From Stagnimonas sp. (GTDB lineage Bacteria; Pseudomonadota; Gammaproteobacteria; Nevskiales; Nevskiaceae), in contig JAUYNO010000004.1 in the NCBI GenBank assembly GCA_030696045.1, positions 37,328-101,327 of the forward strand: 64,000 bases of DNA. The letters run 5' to 3'. Within the stretch, counting starts at the first letter, position 1. Each line of letters starts with the position of its first letter. A program made the position numbers and the translations under genes. Under the pieces are notes generated by a model that saw only the letters and a program-made list of their open reading frames with translations, made no database searches and had not been told where the DNA came from. This document shows, one piece after another, positions 8,027 to 15,622 of this stretch.

Positions 8027-9181
8027 ATGCCCCGTTTCCCGGCTGAACTCAGCGCCCGGCTGGGACTGCGGTTCGCGGCGGAGCTGGAGGCTTTGTATCG
8101 GGCCGACCGGGAAGTGCGGGCCAACCCGACCCGGATCGCGCTGGGCCTGCTGGCGGTGGCGATGGTGGCCCTGACCCCGGCCTACGACCTCCTGACCCGG
8201 CCACCTGCCGAGTTCAATGCCCTGGCCCGGATACTGCAGTTCGGGCTGGAGCTGCCGGTCACGATCCTGGCGCTGCTGAGCGCCGGCTGGCGCCCACTCC
8301 GGCCCTGGTCCGGCCTCGCCGTGCTGTTGGCGGCCAGCGTGGTGGCCGCTGGCGTCATCGCCCAGCGTGCCATCGGCCATGCCCTGGGGTTCGATGTGCC
8401 GTACGCGCTCAGCGCGGTAGTGGTGGCGGCAGTGGCGGTGATGGGCGGCTTCCGGTTTTGGCTGCTACTGGGCTGGAGCAGCCTGGTGGTGGGCGCCGCC
8501 TGCGCGGTGGAGCTGTCGCTCGCCGGTAGCTCGGGCGCAGCGATCTACAACAGCTTCGCGATGCTCATGCTGTTGTCGATGCTGATGACCGGCGCCTACG
8601 CGCTGGAGCGGGCCGAGCGCAGCAACTGGCTGGATCGCCGGCAACTGCGGGACCTGGCCTGCCGCGACGGGCTGACCGGCCTTGCCAACCGGCGCCACTT
8701 CGACGCCAGCCTGGAGCGGCTGGCGCGCGAGGCGGCGCGCGAACACAAGACCCTGGCGCTGTTGCTGATCGATATCGACCATTTCAAGGCCTACAACGAT
8801 TGCTACGGCCATCCGACCGGCGACAACTGCCTGCGCGCCATCGCTGCCCGGCTGGAGCTGGGCATGCGCCGCCCGGGCGATTTCTGCGCCCGCATCGGCG
8901 GCGAGGAATTCGCTGCCGTCTGGTTCGATGCCCTGCCCGCCAGCGCGCCGGGACTGGCCGAAGAGCTGCGCGCCGGCATCGCCGGGCTCGCCATCCCCCA
9001 TGCCGGCGGCGCGCCCAGCGGGGTGGTGACCGCCTCCGCCGGCCTGGTGCGGATCAGCGCACCCGCAGCGGGACAGTCGGCGCCCGAACTGGCCGCCGAA
9101 ATGATGCGCCGCGCCGACCAGGCCCTGTACGCCGCCAAGGCGGCGGGCCGCGACCGCCTGGTGGTGGCCGAGGCCGGTTGA
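8027..9181 (+). CDS. membrane diguanylate cyclase (GGDEF)
   Basis: A 384-residue inner-membrane enzyme making cyclic di-GMP from two GTP. About six hydrophobic spans fill residues 35-195. The GGDEF domain follows, with RDGLTGLANRR at 213-223, IDIDHFKAYND, and the active-site GGEEF at 291-295. An RPGD inhibitory (I-site) motif sits exactly five residues before GGEEF, so product feedback is expected. No EAL domain is present. A GGAGGAG ribosome site precedes the ATG. The sensory signal is unknown. Confidence 0.95.
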   Translation: MPRFPAELSARLGLRFAAELEALYRADREVRANPTRIALGLLAVAMVALTPAYDLLTRPPAEFNALARILQFGLELPVTILALLSAGWRPLRPWSGLAVLLAASVVAAGVIAQRAIGHALGFDVPYALSAVVVAAVAVMGGFRFWLLLGWSSLVVGAACAVELSLAGSSGAAIYNSFAMLMLLSMLMTGAYALERAERSNWLDRRQLRDLACRDGLTGLANRRHFDASLERLAREAAREHKTLALLLIDIDHFKAYNDCYGHPTGDNCLRAIAARLELGMRRPGDFCARIGGEEFAAVWFDALPASAPGLAEELRAGIAGLAIPHAGGAPSGVVTASAGLVRISAPAAGQSAPELAAEMMRRADQALYAAKAAGRDRLVVAEAG

Positions 9182-9360
9182 CCCACGGCCCGGTTCAGCG
9201 CTTCGCCGCGCCGATGCCGCCCAGGCCGGCTTCGACGATCAGGGCCTTGTGGTGTTCCAGGGTCATGCCGGATCGCTCATTCGCCTGGTCCCGGCAGTGG
9301 GCGGCGGAGGTGCTCGACAAGAACATTGCGCGCCGCCAAGGAAAGCCTGATCGTGCCGGC

Positions 9361-9630
9361 ATGAACACGCGAGTGCTGAACATCCTGGCCCTGTCGCTAC
9401 CGCTGGGCGCCTGCACGCCGGTTGCGCCGCCGGCAAGACCCGAGATGCCCCCGCCTGCCGCCATGACCGGTGCCGACCGCGACGCCCACGGCTGCATCGG
9501 CTCGGCCGGCTACTCCTGGTGCGAACGCAGCCAGCGCTGCGAGCGGCCCTGGGAGCTGGCGGCGCAACAGGGCTTCACGCTGAGCCCGCAGGCCGTCGAC
9601 GAGTTCTGCCGCCGGCCCGCAGCCCCGTAG
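9361..9630 (+). CDS. small Cys-containing lipoprotein, uncharacterised
   Basis: An 89-residue protein with a lipoprotein signal (LALSLPLGAC) followed by a Pro-rich linker. The mature part has the compact pattern GCIGSAGYSWCERSQRCERPWE, three Cys in a small domain that recurs in short periplasmic lipoproteins. Function is unknown. It converges on the penicillin-acylase gene with 11 bases between the stop codons. The ATG at 9361 is the only start that gives the lipoprotein signal. Confidence 0.72.
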   Translation: MNTRVLNILALSLPLGACTPVAPPARPEMPPPAAMTGADRDAHGCIGSAGYSWCERSQRCERPWELAAQQGFTLSPQAVDEFCRRPAAP

Positions 9631-9641
9631 CGTCAACACAC

Positions 9642-12600
9642 CTAGTGGCCACTGCGGTCCTTCACGATCTCCGCCGCCTGCTGGAAAGTCGGCCGGTTGA
9701 TCCAGTGGATTGCCGGCACCGGCTGAAACGCGAAGGAGGTGTGCTCGACCGCATCGCAGTCCTCTACCGCGCCGCAGTCCGCCGCCTTCGGATACACAAG
9801 TTGGCTGCCGTCCCAGGCCCCCTGGTTGGCCAGGCCGCCGAGATCGGCCAGGGCCTGATCGAGTGCCGCCAGCACCGCCGCGCGGCACAGCGCCCGGTCA
9901 TCGGAGTTGGCACATTTGAGCGCGCGATAGCTCGCGTGCCCGGGCGTGTCGAGCGCGGTCTGCAGCAATCGCCGCATGTGCTGGAACCAGCCTTCCTGGA
10001 AGGCCGAGCCCTGGGCGCGCGGGGCGTCCAGGCGCGCGACGAGCACCGAGGCGCCCTGCGAGATCGTCGACAGCTGCGGCGTCACGGTCTCCATCAGGCG
10101 CAGATACCAGGCGTCCATGAACACCACGGCGGCGCGGTGGTCGTAGCTGCCGCTGGCATCGCGATCACGGCGCAGGGCGCCGAGGCCGTTCTGCTGGTCG
10201 ATCCAGTGCCGAGAGCCGTCGGCGATCCAGTCCTGCAGCAGGCCGACCACGGCCTGCTGGTCGGCGCTCAGCGCGCCCTGCTGCATGAGCTGGATCAGCA
10301 GCGGCACCAGGTCGAGCCCGCGCAGGTCGCTGTAGGCGGCGTCCGCCATCACCTCCACCATGGTCCCCAGCGTGTGCTTGCGACCACTGGCCTTGAAGGC
10401 GGCGAGCCGGTCGGACAGCAGCTTCACCCGGTGCGTCGGCCCGTAGGTGCCATTGGCATCGGCCGCCCACCAGCCGGCGGCGCCGGAGTTGTTCCAGTTG
10501 GCCATGTAGCCCAGCGGCGGGTTGCTGTCCTGGATATGCGCTGCCAGCGGCAGGAAGCCCGGCCACTCGTAGTAGCCCTGCGCGTCGACCTGAGTCGGGT
10601 AGGCGCGGCTGGGATAGGGCACCGCGCCACCGTAGTCGGTGAAGAAATCCGCTGGCAGGTTCTGGTCCACCACCCAATCGAAATTGCCATCGCCCCAGAC
10701 CGGCAGCTCCGGATGCACGCCGTTGGCGCGCTGGGGATAGAGGCCGGACTGGATGTAGGCAATGTCCTTGCTGTCGGCATAGAGCCAGTTGAAGGTCGCG
10801 GTCATGCTGTTGAACAGCTTCTTGAACCGCGTGTGGTCCATCTGGATGCCGGTGGTGGTCAGCAGCGCGAACGGCGCGGCGGTGTCGACATCGGCGAGGA
10901 AGGTGCTGCGCTGGGTGGAGATCACCACCGGCTCGCCCTGGACCGTGGCGGTGCCGATCACCGGGCCGTAGTGGGTGCGCAGCACGTAGCGCTCGACCGT
11001 CTCCGGGTATTGCGGGCCGCCGAGCGCGAGGCTGGCGGCGGTGAGGTTGGCGGTCCAGGTGTCGAGCCGGCGGTACAGGCGCACGCACTGGCCCTTGTAC
11101 TGATAGCCGTCGCTGTCGATGAAGCCGTCACCGTCGGCATCGGCGCGCGAGGGCGGCGTGCCGTTGGTGTTGCAGAGCTTCGAGACCCGCACGTCGGTGA
11201 AGTCGGAGCCGGCCGAGGTCGGGCTCCAGGCGAAGTCGAGGCCGCGACCGATGACGATGTAGGGCAGGTTGACGGTGGAGATGCCGCGCGCGGCGAACTC
11301 GAAGGGCGTACCGCCGCGCGAGACCACGGCCGCCTCCCACAAGAGCTGCGGCATGAAGTAGCTGGTCTGCGGGCCGGCGACGATGATCGGATGGCCGCTC
11401 TCGGTCTCGCTGCCGGCGGCGGCGATCCAGTTGGAACTGGTCATCGGGAAGCCATAGCGGTTGAGCAGGGCATGCAGGCTGGCGCCCGGGTCCTCGCTGC
11501 TGCGCTGGGTGCGGCGCGGACTCCGACCGTGCCGCAGCGGCGGCCGGGTCGCCGCCACCACCGCATCGACGGGCGCTGCCTGCGACAGGCGCAGCTGGCC
11601 CAGCGCCCGCAGTCCGTCCCGGCCGTTGGCGGCGGCCGGCGCGGCGATGGGCAGGGGCAGGGTCGGCAGGCCCGGGCCGTGACTCTGCAGGGCGTGGCCG
11701 ACATAGCTGCCGACATCCCAGATCGCCGTGCCCGGCGGCAGGGTCTGCGGACAGGACTCGTCCACCGCCGGCGGCGACTGGGTGGCGAAGCGGCCGCTGG
11801 CGGTGTGGGGCGTGTCCGGCGCATTGGCGTGGCGCAGGTCGCGCCAGAGCTTGCAGGCGGCCGCCGGCAGGGTGGTAGTGCCGCCGGTGATGCCGGGGTC
11901 GAGCCGCTGCAGCAGGTTGAGGTTCCGGGCCTCGCCGCCGCCGCCCAGGCCCAGCGCGGACTGGATCAGCACGGCATTGGCGACAATGTCCTCGACCGTG
12001 AACGGCCGGGGCGGGAACAGCGGCTCGCCGCCCAGACGGACCCCGAGGCTGGTGTATTCCAGCGGAACTTTCGCCACACCCGCCGGCGTCTGCAGGAAGG
12101 CGATGTAGGCATTCATGCCGGCCACGAACATCTGGGTGTCGTTGAGGAACATCGGGCCCAGCGCGCCCAGCTTGGCGACGGCGTTGTCGACGATGCCGGT
12201 GATCTCCGCCTCGCTGTAGGCCGAGGCCGAGCCGAATTCGAGATCCAGCTCGTAGGTGGTCGGCGAGGGCCCGAGCTTTTCCGAGGCGCGGCCGCGGCCG
12301 GCATCACGCAGCACGTCGAACAGCCAGAGCCGGTCGGCGGCGGCGGCATAGCCCAGGCCGTACTCGGCGCTGGCGCGGTCCTGGCCATCGACATAGGGCA
12401 CGCCCCAGCCATCGCGCTTGATCACCACGGTCTTGCCGTTGGGCGCGGTCAGAGTGGTGGTCGATACCGCTTCGGCAGCGCTCAGTTCCAGGCCGGCCTG
12501 CTTGAAGTAATTGCAGGCCTGGTCCGAGGCCTTCACATGGGCGCCGAGGTTGGCGGGCGGCGTGCACTGGTCGGACTTCAGCGGCGACTTGGCGTAGGCC

Positions 12601-12881
12601 AGATTGCCGTAGAGGTCGAGCTGGTCGCGGTAGTTGTCGGGATAGACCTGCTGCGGCTGCCCCGGCAGCGGGCCACCGACGGCGCCGGCGGAATTGCCAT
12701 TGGAGCCGGGTGGGACGATGGCCAGGAAGATGTTTTCGCTGCCTTCCGGCGGCGGTGGCGGATTGCCGCCGCCAGCGGAGCCGGCCGGAGGCTGGCTGCT
12801 GCCGCAGGCGACGAGCACCAGCGCGGTCAGCAGGGAAGCCAGCGGCAGGGCAGCGCGCACGCGCCGGTTCGGGTGGTTCAT
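9642..12881 (-). CDS. penicillin acylase family lipoprotein (Ntn hydrolase), very large
   Basis: A 1079-residue exported amidase. A lipoprotein signal (LVLVAC, Cys near 26) is followed by a Gly/Pro-rich linker. Sequences such as VIKRDGWGVPYVDGQD and YGLGYAAAADRLWLFDVLR mark the alpha chain of the penicillin acylase family. The self-processing site is around MTSSNWIAA, with Ser482 (or 483) as the new N-terminal nucleophile. GLDFAWSPTSAGSDFTDV follows in the beta chain. Usual members are 750-850 residues, so this one is long. The start at 12881 is the second of two adjacent ATGs and is best spaced from GGAGGAG. Substrates in the family include acyl-homoserine lactones and beta-lactam side chains; none can be assigned here. 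Confidence 0.88.
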   Translation of the reverse strand: MNHPNRRVRAALPLASLLTALVLVACGSSQPPAGSAGGGNPPPPPEGSENIFLAIVPPGSNGNSAGAVGGPLPGQPQQVYPDNYRDQLDLYGNLAYAKSPLKSDQCTPPANLGAHVKASDQACNYFKQAGLELSAAEAVSTTTLTAPNGKTVVIKRDGWGVPYVDGQDRASAEYGLGYAAAADRLWLFDVLRDAGRGRASEKLGPSPTTYELDLEFGSASAYSEAEITGIVDNAVAKLGALGPMFLNDTQMFVAGMNAYIAFLQTPAGVAKVPLEYTSLGVRLGGEPLFPPRPFTVEDIVANAVLIQSALGLGGGGEARNLNLLQRLDPGITGGTTTLPAAACKLWRDLRHANAPDTPHTASGRFATQSPPAVDESCPQTLPPGTAIWDVGSYVGHALQSHGPGLPTLPLPIAAPAAANGRDGLRALGQLRLSQAAPVDAVVAATRPPLRHGRSPRRTQRSSEDPGASLHALLNRYGFPMTSSNWIAAAGSETESGHPIIVAGPQTSYFMPQLLWEAAVVSRGGTPFEFAARGISTVNLPYIVIGRGLDFAWSPTSAGSDFTDVRVSKLCNTNGTPPSRADADGDGFIDSDGYQYKGQCVRLYRRLDTWTANLTAASLALGGPQYPETVERYVLRTHYGPVIGTATVQGEPVVISTQRSTFLADVDTAAPFALLTTTGIQMDHTRFKKLFNSMTATFNWLYADSKDIAYIQSGLYPQRANGVHPELPVWGDGNFDWVVDQNLPADFFTDYGGAVPYPSRAYPTQVDAQGYYEWPGFLPLAAHIQDSNPPLGYMANWNNSGAAGWWAADANGTYGPTHRVKLLSDRLAAFKASGRKHTLGTMVEVMADAAYSDLRGLDLVPLLIQLMQQGALSADQQAVVGLLQDWIADGSRHWIDQQNGLGALRRDRDASGSYDHRAAVVFMDAWYLRLMETVTPQLSTISQGASVLVARLDAPRAQGSAFQEGWFQHMRRLLQTALDTPGHASYRALKCANSDDRALCRAAVLAALDQALADLGGLANQGAWDGSQLVYPKAADCGAVEDCDAVEHTSFAFQPVPAIHWINRPTFQQAAEIVKDRSGH

Positions 12882-12939
12882 CATCTCCTCCGTGCGCGGT
12901 GCATTGCCGCGCTTCAATTGCTTGCAGGCTTGTGACGGG

Positions 12940-13455
12940 ATGGTAATGGAAGCGGATGTCAGTCCGGGAGGGAAGGCGCCCTCCCCCACCACGGTGCTAC
13001 CGGTCGCGGCGCTGCCGGACGGGGCCATCGCCGCCCTGCTGGAGCCGCTGGGTCTGGACTGGCAGGCGGTGCCGGACGGTGCTGAGATTCCCGGCAGCTA
13101 CTGGGGCGATTCCGAGGCCGGGTTGATCGGAAACCGCCTGCACCTGCGCGCCGACACCCCGGTGCACTCGGCCCTGCACGAGGCCTGCCACTGGCTGCTG
13201 GCCGATGCCGAGCGCCGCGCCGTACTGCACACCGATGCCGGTGGCACCGACACCGAGGAGAACGCGGTCTGCTACCTGCAATGCCTGCTGGCCGATCAAC
13301 TGGACGGCTATTCACGGGCGCGCTGCTTCGCCGACATGGATGCCTGGGGCTATACCTTCATCCTCGGCAGCGCCGCCGCCTGGTTCGAGCGTGACAGCGA
13401 GGACGCGCAGGCCCTGCTGCGCGAGCGCGGCTGGCTGCCGCACCCGACTCAGTAG
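12940..13455 (+). CDS. conserved protein with HEXXH zinc motif, unknown function
   Basis: A 171-residue soluble protein. HEACH at about 80-84 (in HSALHEACHWLLAD) matches the HEXXH zinc-metallopeptidase signature. A conserved acidic segment (GGTDTEENAVCYLQCLLAD) follows, which could give a third metal ligand. The ending DMDAWGYTFILGSA-WFE looks like a conserved family I have seen only as hypothetical. Start is ATG 12940 or the nearby ATG 12946; no clear ribosome site separates them. It is divergent from the acylase gene and overlaps the next, convergent gene by 7 bases. Peptidase activity is inferred from one motif only. Confidence 0.75.
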   Translation: MVMEADVSPGGKAPSPTTVLPVAALPDGAIAALLEPLGLDWQAVPDGAEIPGSYWGDSEAGLIGNRLHLRADTPVHSALHEACHWLLADAERRAVLHTDAGGTDTEENAVCYLQCLLADQLDGYSRARCFADMDAWGYTFILGSAAAWFERDSEDAQALLRERGWLPHPTQ

Positions 13456-14021
13456 AGCTTGCCCAGCTGCAAGCCGACGCCGAACAGGAAGCTGCTGTCG
13501 GCGCTGTTGATATTGGCTTCGGCGCGCAACTCGACACCGAAGTGGCGCCAGTGCGGCGCGAACACCAGTTCGATCGGCACCCCGATCGCCTCGTGGAACT
13601 CGGGCGCGCTGCCGCTGCTGTCGCTGCGCCGCTCCAGCTCGAACTGCGACACCCCCAGCGCCGCCCAGGCGCGACCACGCGACAGCAGCGGCACACCCGC
13701 CAGCACGCCCAGTTCGCGGCCGTGCCGCAGGCTGTGGAAGCCCTCGGAATAGCGGGCGCGAACGCCGATCAGGCCCCGCTGGCCGCGCAGGTAGCCACCG
13801 AAGCCCTGCACACCCAGGGTCGAGTGATCGACGTCGGCATAGCCAACCATCGCGGACAGCCAGGCGCCGCCCTGATCGCTCACCACCGGCTTCGAACTCG
13901 ATGCCGCCGCAGCCGGCTTGCCAGCCGGCAGCTTCTGCACCGGCACGGTCTTCAGCTCCGCCGCCCATAACGGCCCCGCCAGTAGCCCGGTTACCAGGGC
14001 CGCCACGATCCACTTTTGCAT
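13449..14021 (-). CDS. putative small outer-membrane beta-barrel protein
   Basis: A 190-residue exported protein with a clear signal peptide (residues 1-20, GLLAGPLWAA). After an Ala/Lys/Pro linker come alternating strands such as GAWLSAMVGYADV, GLIGVRARYSEGF and AWAALGVSQFELERR. It ends FGVGLQLGKLY with a terminal aromatic, the usual outer-membrane barrel signature. Eight strands would fit the length. Function unknown. Its 3' end overlaps the convergent HEXXH gene by 7 bases. Confidence 0.7.
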   Translation of the reverse strand: MQKWIVAALVTGLLAGPLWAAELKTVPVQKLPAGKPAAAASSSKPVVSDQGGAWLSAMVGYADVDHSTLGVQGFGGYLRGQRGLIGVRARYSEGFHSLRHGRELGVLAGVPLLSRGRAWAALGVSQFELERRSDSSGSAPEFHEAIGVPIELVFAPHWRHFGVELRAEANINSADSSFLFGVGLQLGKLY

Positions 14022-14118
14022 GCTGTTCCCTTCTTGTTGGCGCCGGCGGCATCCCCGTCGCCGGCTGTCTGAAACCTTCTGTCGGCGCAGGACAACGCGG
14101 CAATGGCGCGCAGGAGGA

Positions 14119-14991
14119 CTACAGCTCGGTGATGGTGACCTCGACTGTCATGCCCAGCGCGTCATCGGGTTGGCCGACGAAACTGCCCGCCAGCGGCACT
14201 GCCTGCTCCGGGTCGCGGGTCACCGCGACCTCGATCAGGTTGTTGCCGGCGACCAGGGCATTGGTCGGGTCGTAGGCGACCCAGCCCTCGCCCGGCAGGT
14301 AGACCTGCAACCAGGCGTGGGTCTCGCCGGCGCCCAGCAGCTTGCCGCTGCCGCCACCCTGGCTGCCGTCGTAGAGATAGCCGGAGACGAAACGCGCCGC
14401 CAACCCCAGGCTGCGCACCGCCTCCATCATCAGCAGCGCGAAGTCGCGGCAGCTGCCGGCCCGGGCGCTGAGCGTGGCGCTCGGCGCCCAGGTGCCGGTC
14501 TCGTCGCGGCGCTGGTACTGGAAGTCGTCGCGGATGGCGGTGTTGATCGCCGCCAGCGTCGCCAGGGTGTCGGCGCCGTGGTCGCGGACGAAACGCCGGG
14601 CCCAGATCGCCAGCGCGTTTTCCGGATCCTCGTAATGGCGGTGCAGATAGGGCGCCAGGTCGACCCGCTCGGACTCGGTGTAGACCAGCGGCAGCGTCGT
14701 CGCCTGCGGCTCCAGCACCAGCTGCTCCGGGTCGCCCGGGTAGTGCTCGACCTCCAGCCGCGACTCCACCACCAGCTCGCTCGTCGGCTCGCTGAAATGC
14801 AGCCAGAGCACGGAGTTGCCGAACACATCGCCGGTCCAGCGGGTCTCGGCCTGCGGCGACACCGTCAGCTGGGCATCGAGCACGCGCAGCTCGTGGGTGT
14901 CACGCGGGCGACAGACGAAGCGGTGCGGGTCCAGCTGCACCGGATGGGCGTAGCGGTAGGTGGTGCGGTGCCGGACTTGCAGGCGGATCAT
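14119..14991 (-). CDS. transglutaminase-like cysteine protease, Anbu-system type
   Basis: A 290-residue protein with the N-terminal beta domain (MIRLQVRHRTTYRYAHPVQLD) and the transglutaminase core of the family. The catalytic triad is visible: Cys181 in AGSCRDFALL, His225 in ETHAWLQV, and Asp241 in AYDPTN. No signal peptide, so cytoplasmic. Proteins of this type are usually encoded beside alpha-E and circularly permuted ATP-grasp genes; here those partners lie about 44 kb to the right (58.8-61.3 kb), with Anbu at 54.3 kb. Bacterial members are thought to act as proteases or amidases more than crosslinkers. It is divergent from a DUF2237 gene. Confidence 0.9.
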   Translation of the reverse strand: MIRLQVRHRTTYRYAHPVQLDPHRFVCRPRDTHELRVLDAQLTVSPQAETRWTGDVFGNSVLWLHFSEPTSELVVESRLEVEHYPGDPEQLVLEPQATTLPLVYTESERVDLAPYLHRHYEDPENALAIWARRFVRDHGADTLATLAAINTAIRDDFQYQRRDETGTWAPSATLSARAGSCRDFALLMMEAVRSLGLAARFVSGYLYDGSQGGGSGKLLGAGETHAWLQVYLPGEGWVAYDPTNALVAGNNLIEVAVTRDPEQAVPLAGSFVGQPDDALGMTVEVTITEL

Positions 14992-15004
14992 GGCGGTACT
15001 CGTG

Positions 15005-15026
15005 ACGACGGAAGCCGTCGTACAGT
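15005..15026. promoter_or_regulatory. inverted repeat and -10 box between divergent genes
   Basis: A perfect 7-bp inverted repeat, ACGACGG-AAG-CCGTCGT (15005-15021), sits between the transglutaminase and DUF2237 starts. It abuts a rightward TACAGT -10-like box (15021-15026) 9 bases before the DUF2237 ATG. It could be an operator, but no regulator gene is adjacent. Confidence 0.35.
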
Positions 15027-15035
15027 GTGCCTACC

Positions 15036-15434
15036 ATGAATGAACCGCCGCTGGCCGCCGCACCGACGAACATCCTGGGCGGCCCGCTGCTGCCCTGCTC
15101 CTATGCGCCGCTGACGGGCTATTTCCGCGACGGCTGTTGCAAGACCGACGACAGCGACCAGGGCCGCCACTTGGTCTGCACCCGGATGACTGCGGAGTTC
15201 CTCGCCTTCAGCGTCCAGCGCGGCAACGACCTGGTCAGCCCGCGCGCCGAGTACCTGTTCCCGGGCCTGAAGCCGGGCGACTGGTGGTGCCTGTGCGCGC
15301 TGCGCTGGAGCGAGGCGCTGGAGGCCGGCGTGGCGCCGCCGGTGCGGCTCGCCGCCACCCATGCTGCGGTCACCCGCTACGTCTCCCGGGCGGCGCTGCT
15401 GCGCCACGCGGTGGACCCGCCGGAAATAGCCTGA
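15036..15434 (+). CDS. DUF2237 family protein
   Basis: A 132-residue soluble protein with the family pattern NILGGPLLPCSYAPLTGYFRDGCC, then MTAEFLAFSVQRGND and FPGLKPGDWWCLCALRW. The conserved Cys residues are all present. Biochemical role is unknown. An in-frame GTG at 15027 could add three residues; the ATG is preferred. The stop codon overlaps the next ATG (TGATG), so the two proteins are likely translationally coupled. Confidence 0.9.
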   Translation: MNEPPLAAAPTNILGGPLLPCSYAPLTGYFRDGCCKTDDSDQGRHLVCTRMTAEFLAFSVQRGNDLVSPRAEYLFPGLKPGDWWCLCALRWSEALEAGVAPPVRLAATHAAVTRYVSRAALLRHAVDPPEIA

Positions 15435-15622
15435 TGGGGCTCACCGAGGCCATCCGCCGTGCCGCTGAACGCGGCTGCGAGTTGGTGCCGATCTCCGGCC
15501 AAAGGCGCTACCTGATCCGTGCCATCGGCTACGACGCCGATCCCTACGAAATCGACGAGGAGCGGTTGCTGGGCCTGAGCAGCGAGGAATTCCTCAACGA
15601 GTGGATTCCGCCGCACGCCTAG
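15434..15622 (+). CDS. small acidic protein coupled to DUF2237, unknown
   Basis: A 62-residue soluble protein starting MGLTEAIRRAAERGCEL and ending FLNEWIPPHA. Its start overlaps the DUF2237 stop by one base, the usual arrangement for coupled genes. The 3' end overlaps the convergent diguanylate cyclase gene by 4 bases. No family recognised. Confidence 0.6.
   Translation: MGLTEAIRRAAERGCELVPISGQRRYLIRAIGYDADPYEIDEERLLGLSSEEFLNEWIPPHA

Noticed and set aside
9195..9266. A 23-codon leftward ORF (MTLEHHKALIVEAGLGGIGAA) resembling the end of a larger protein
   Set aside because: Too short, with no ribosome site and no recognisable parent gene. It might be a gene remnant but cannot be supported.
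9519..12935. A 1138-residue open frame on the plus strand opposite the penicillin acylase
   Set aside because: It is antisense to a gene with clear family motifs, has Ala/Gly/Arg/Val-rich shadow composition and no recognisable domain. High GC keeps such frames open.
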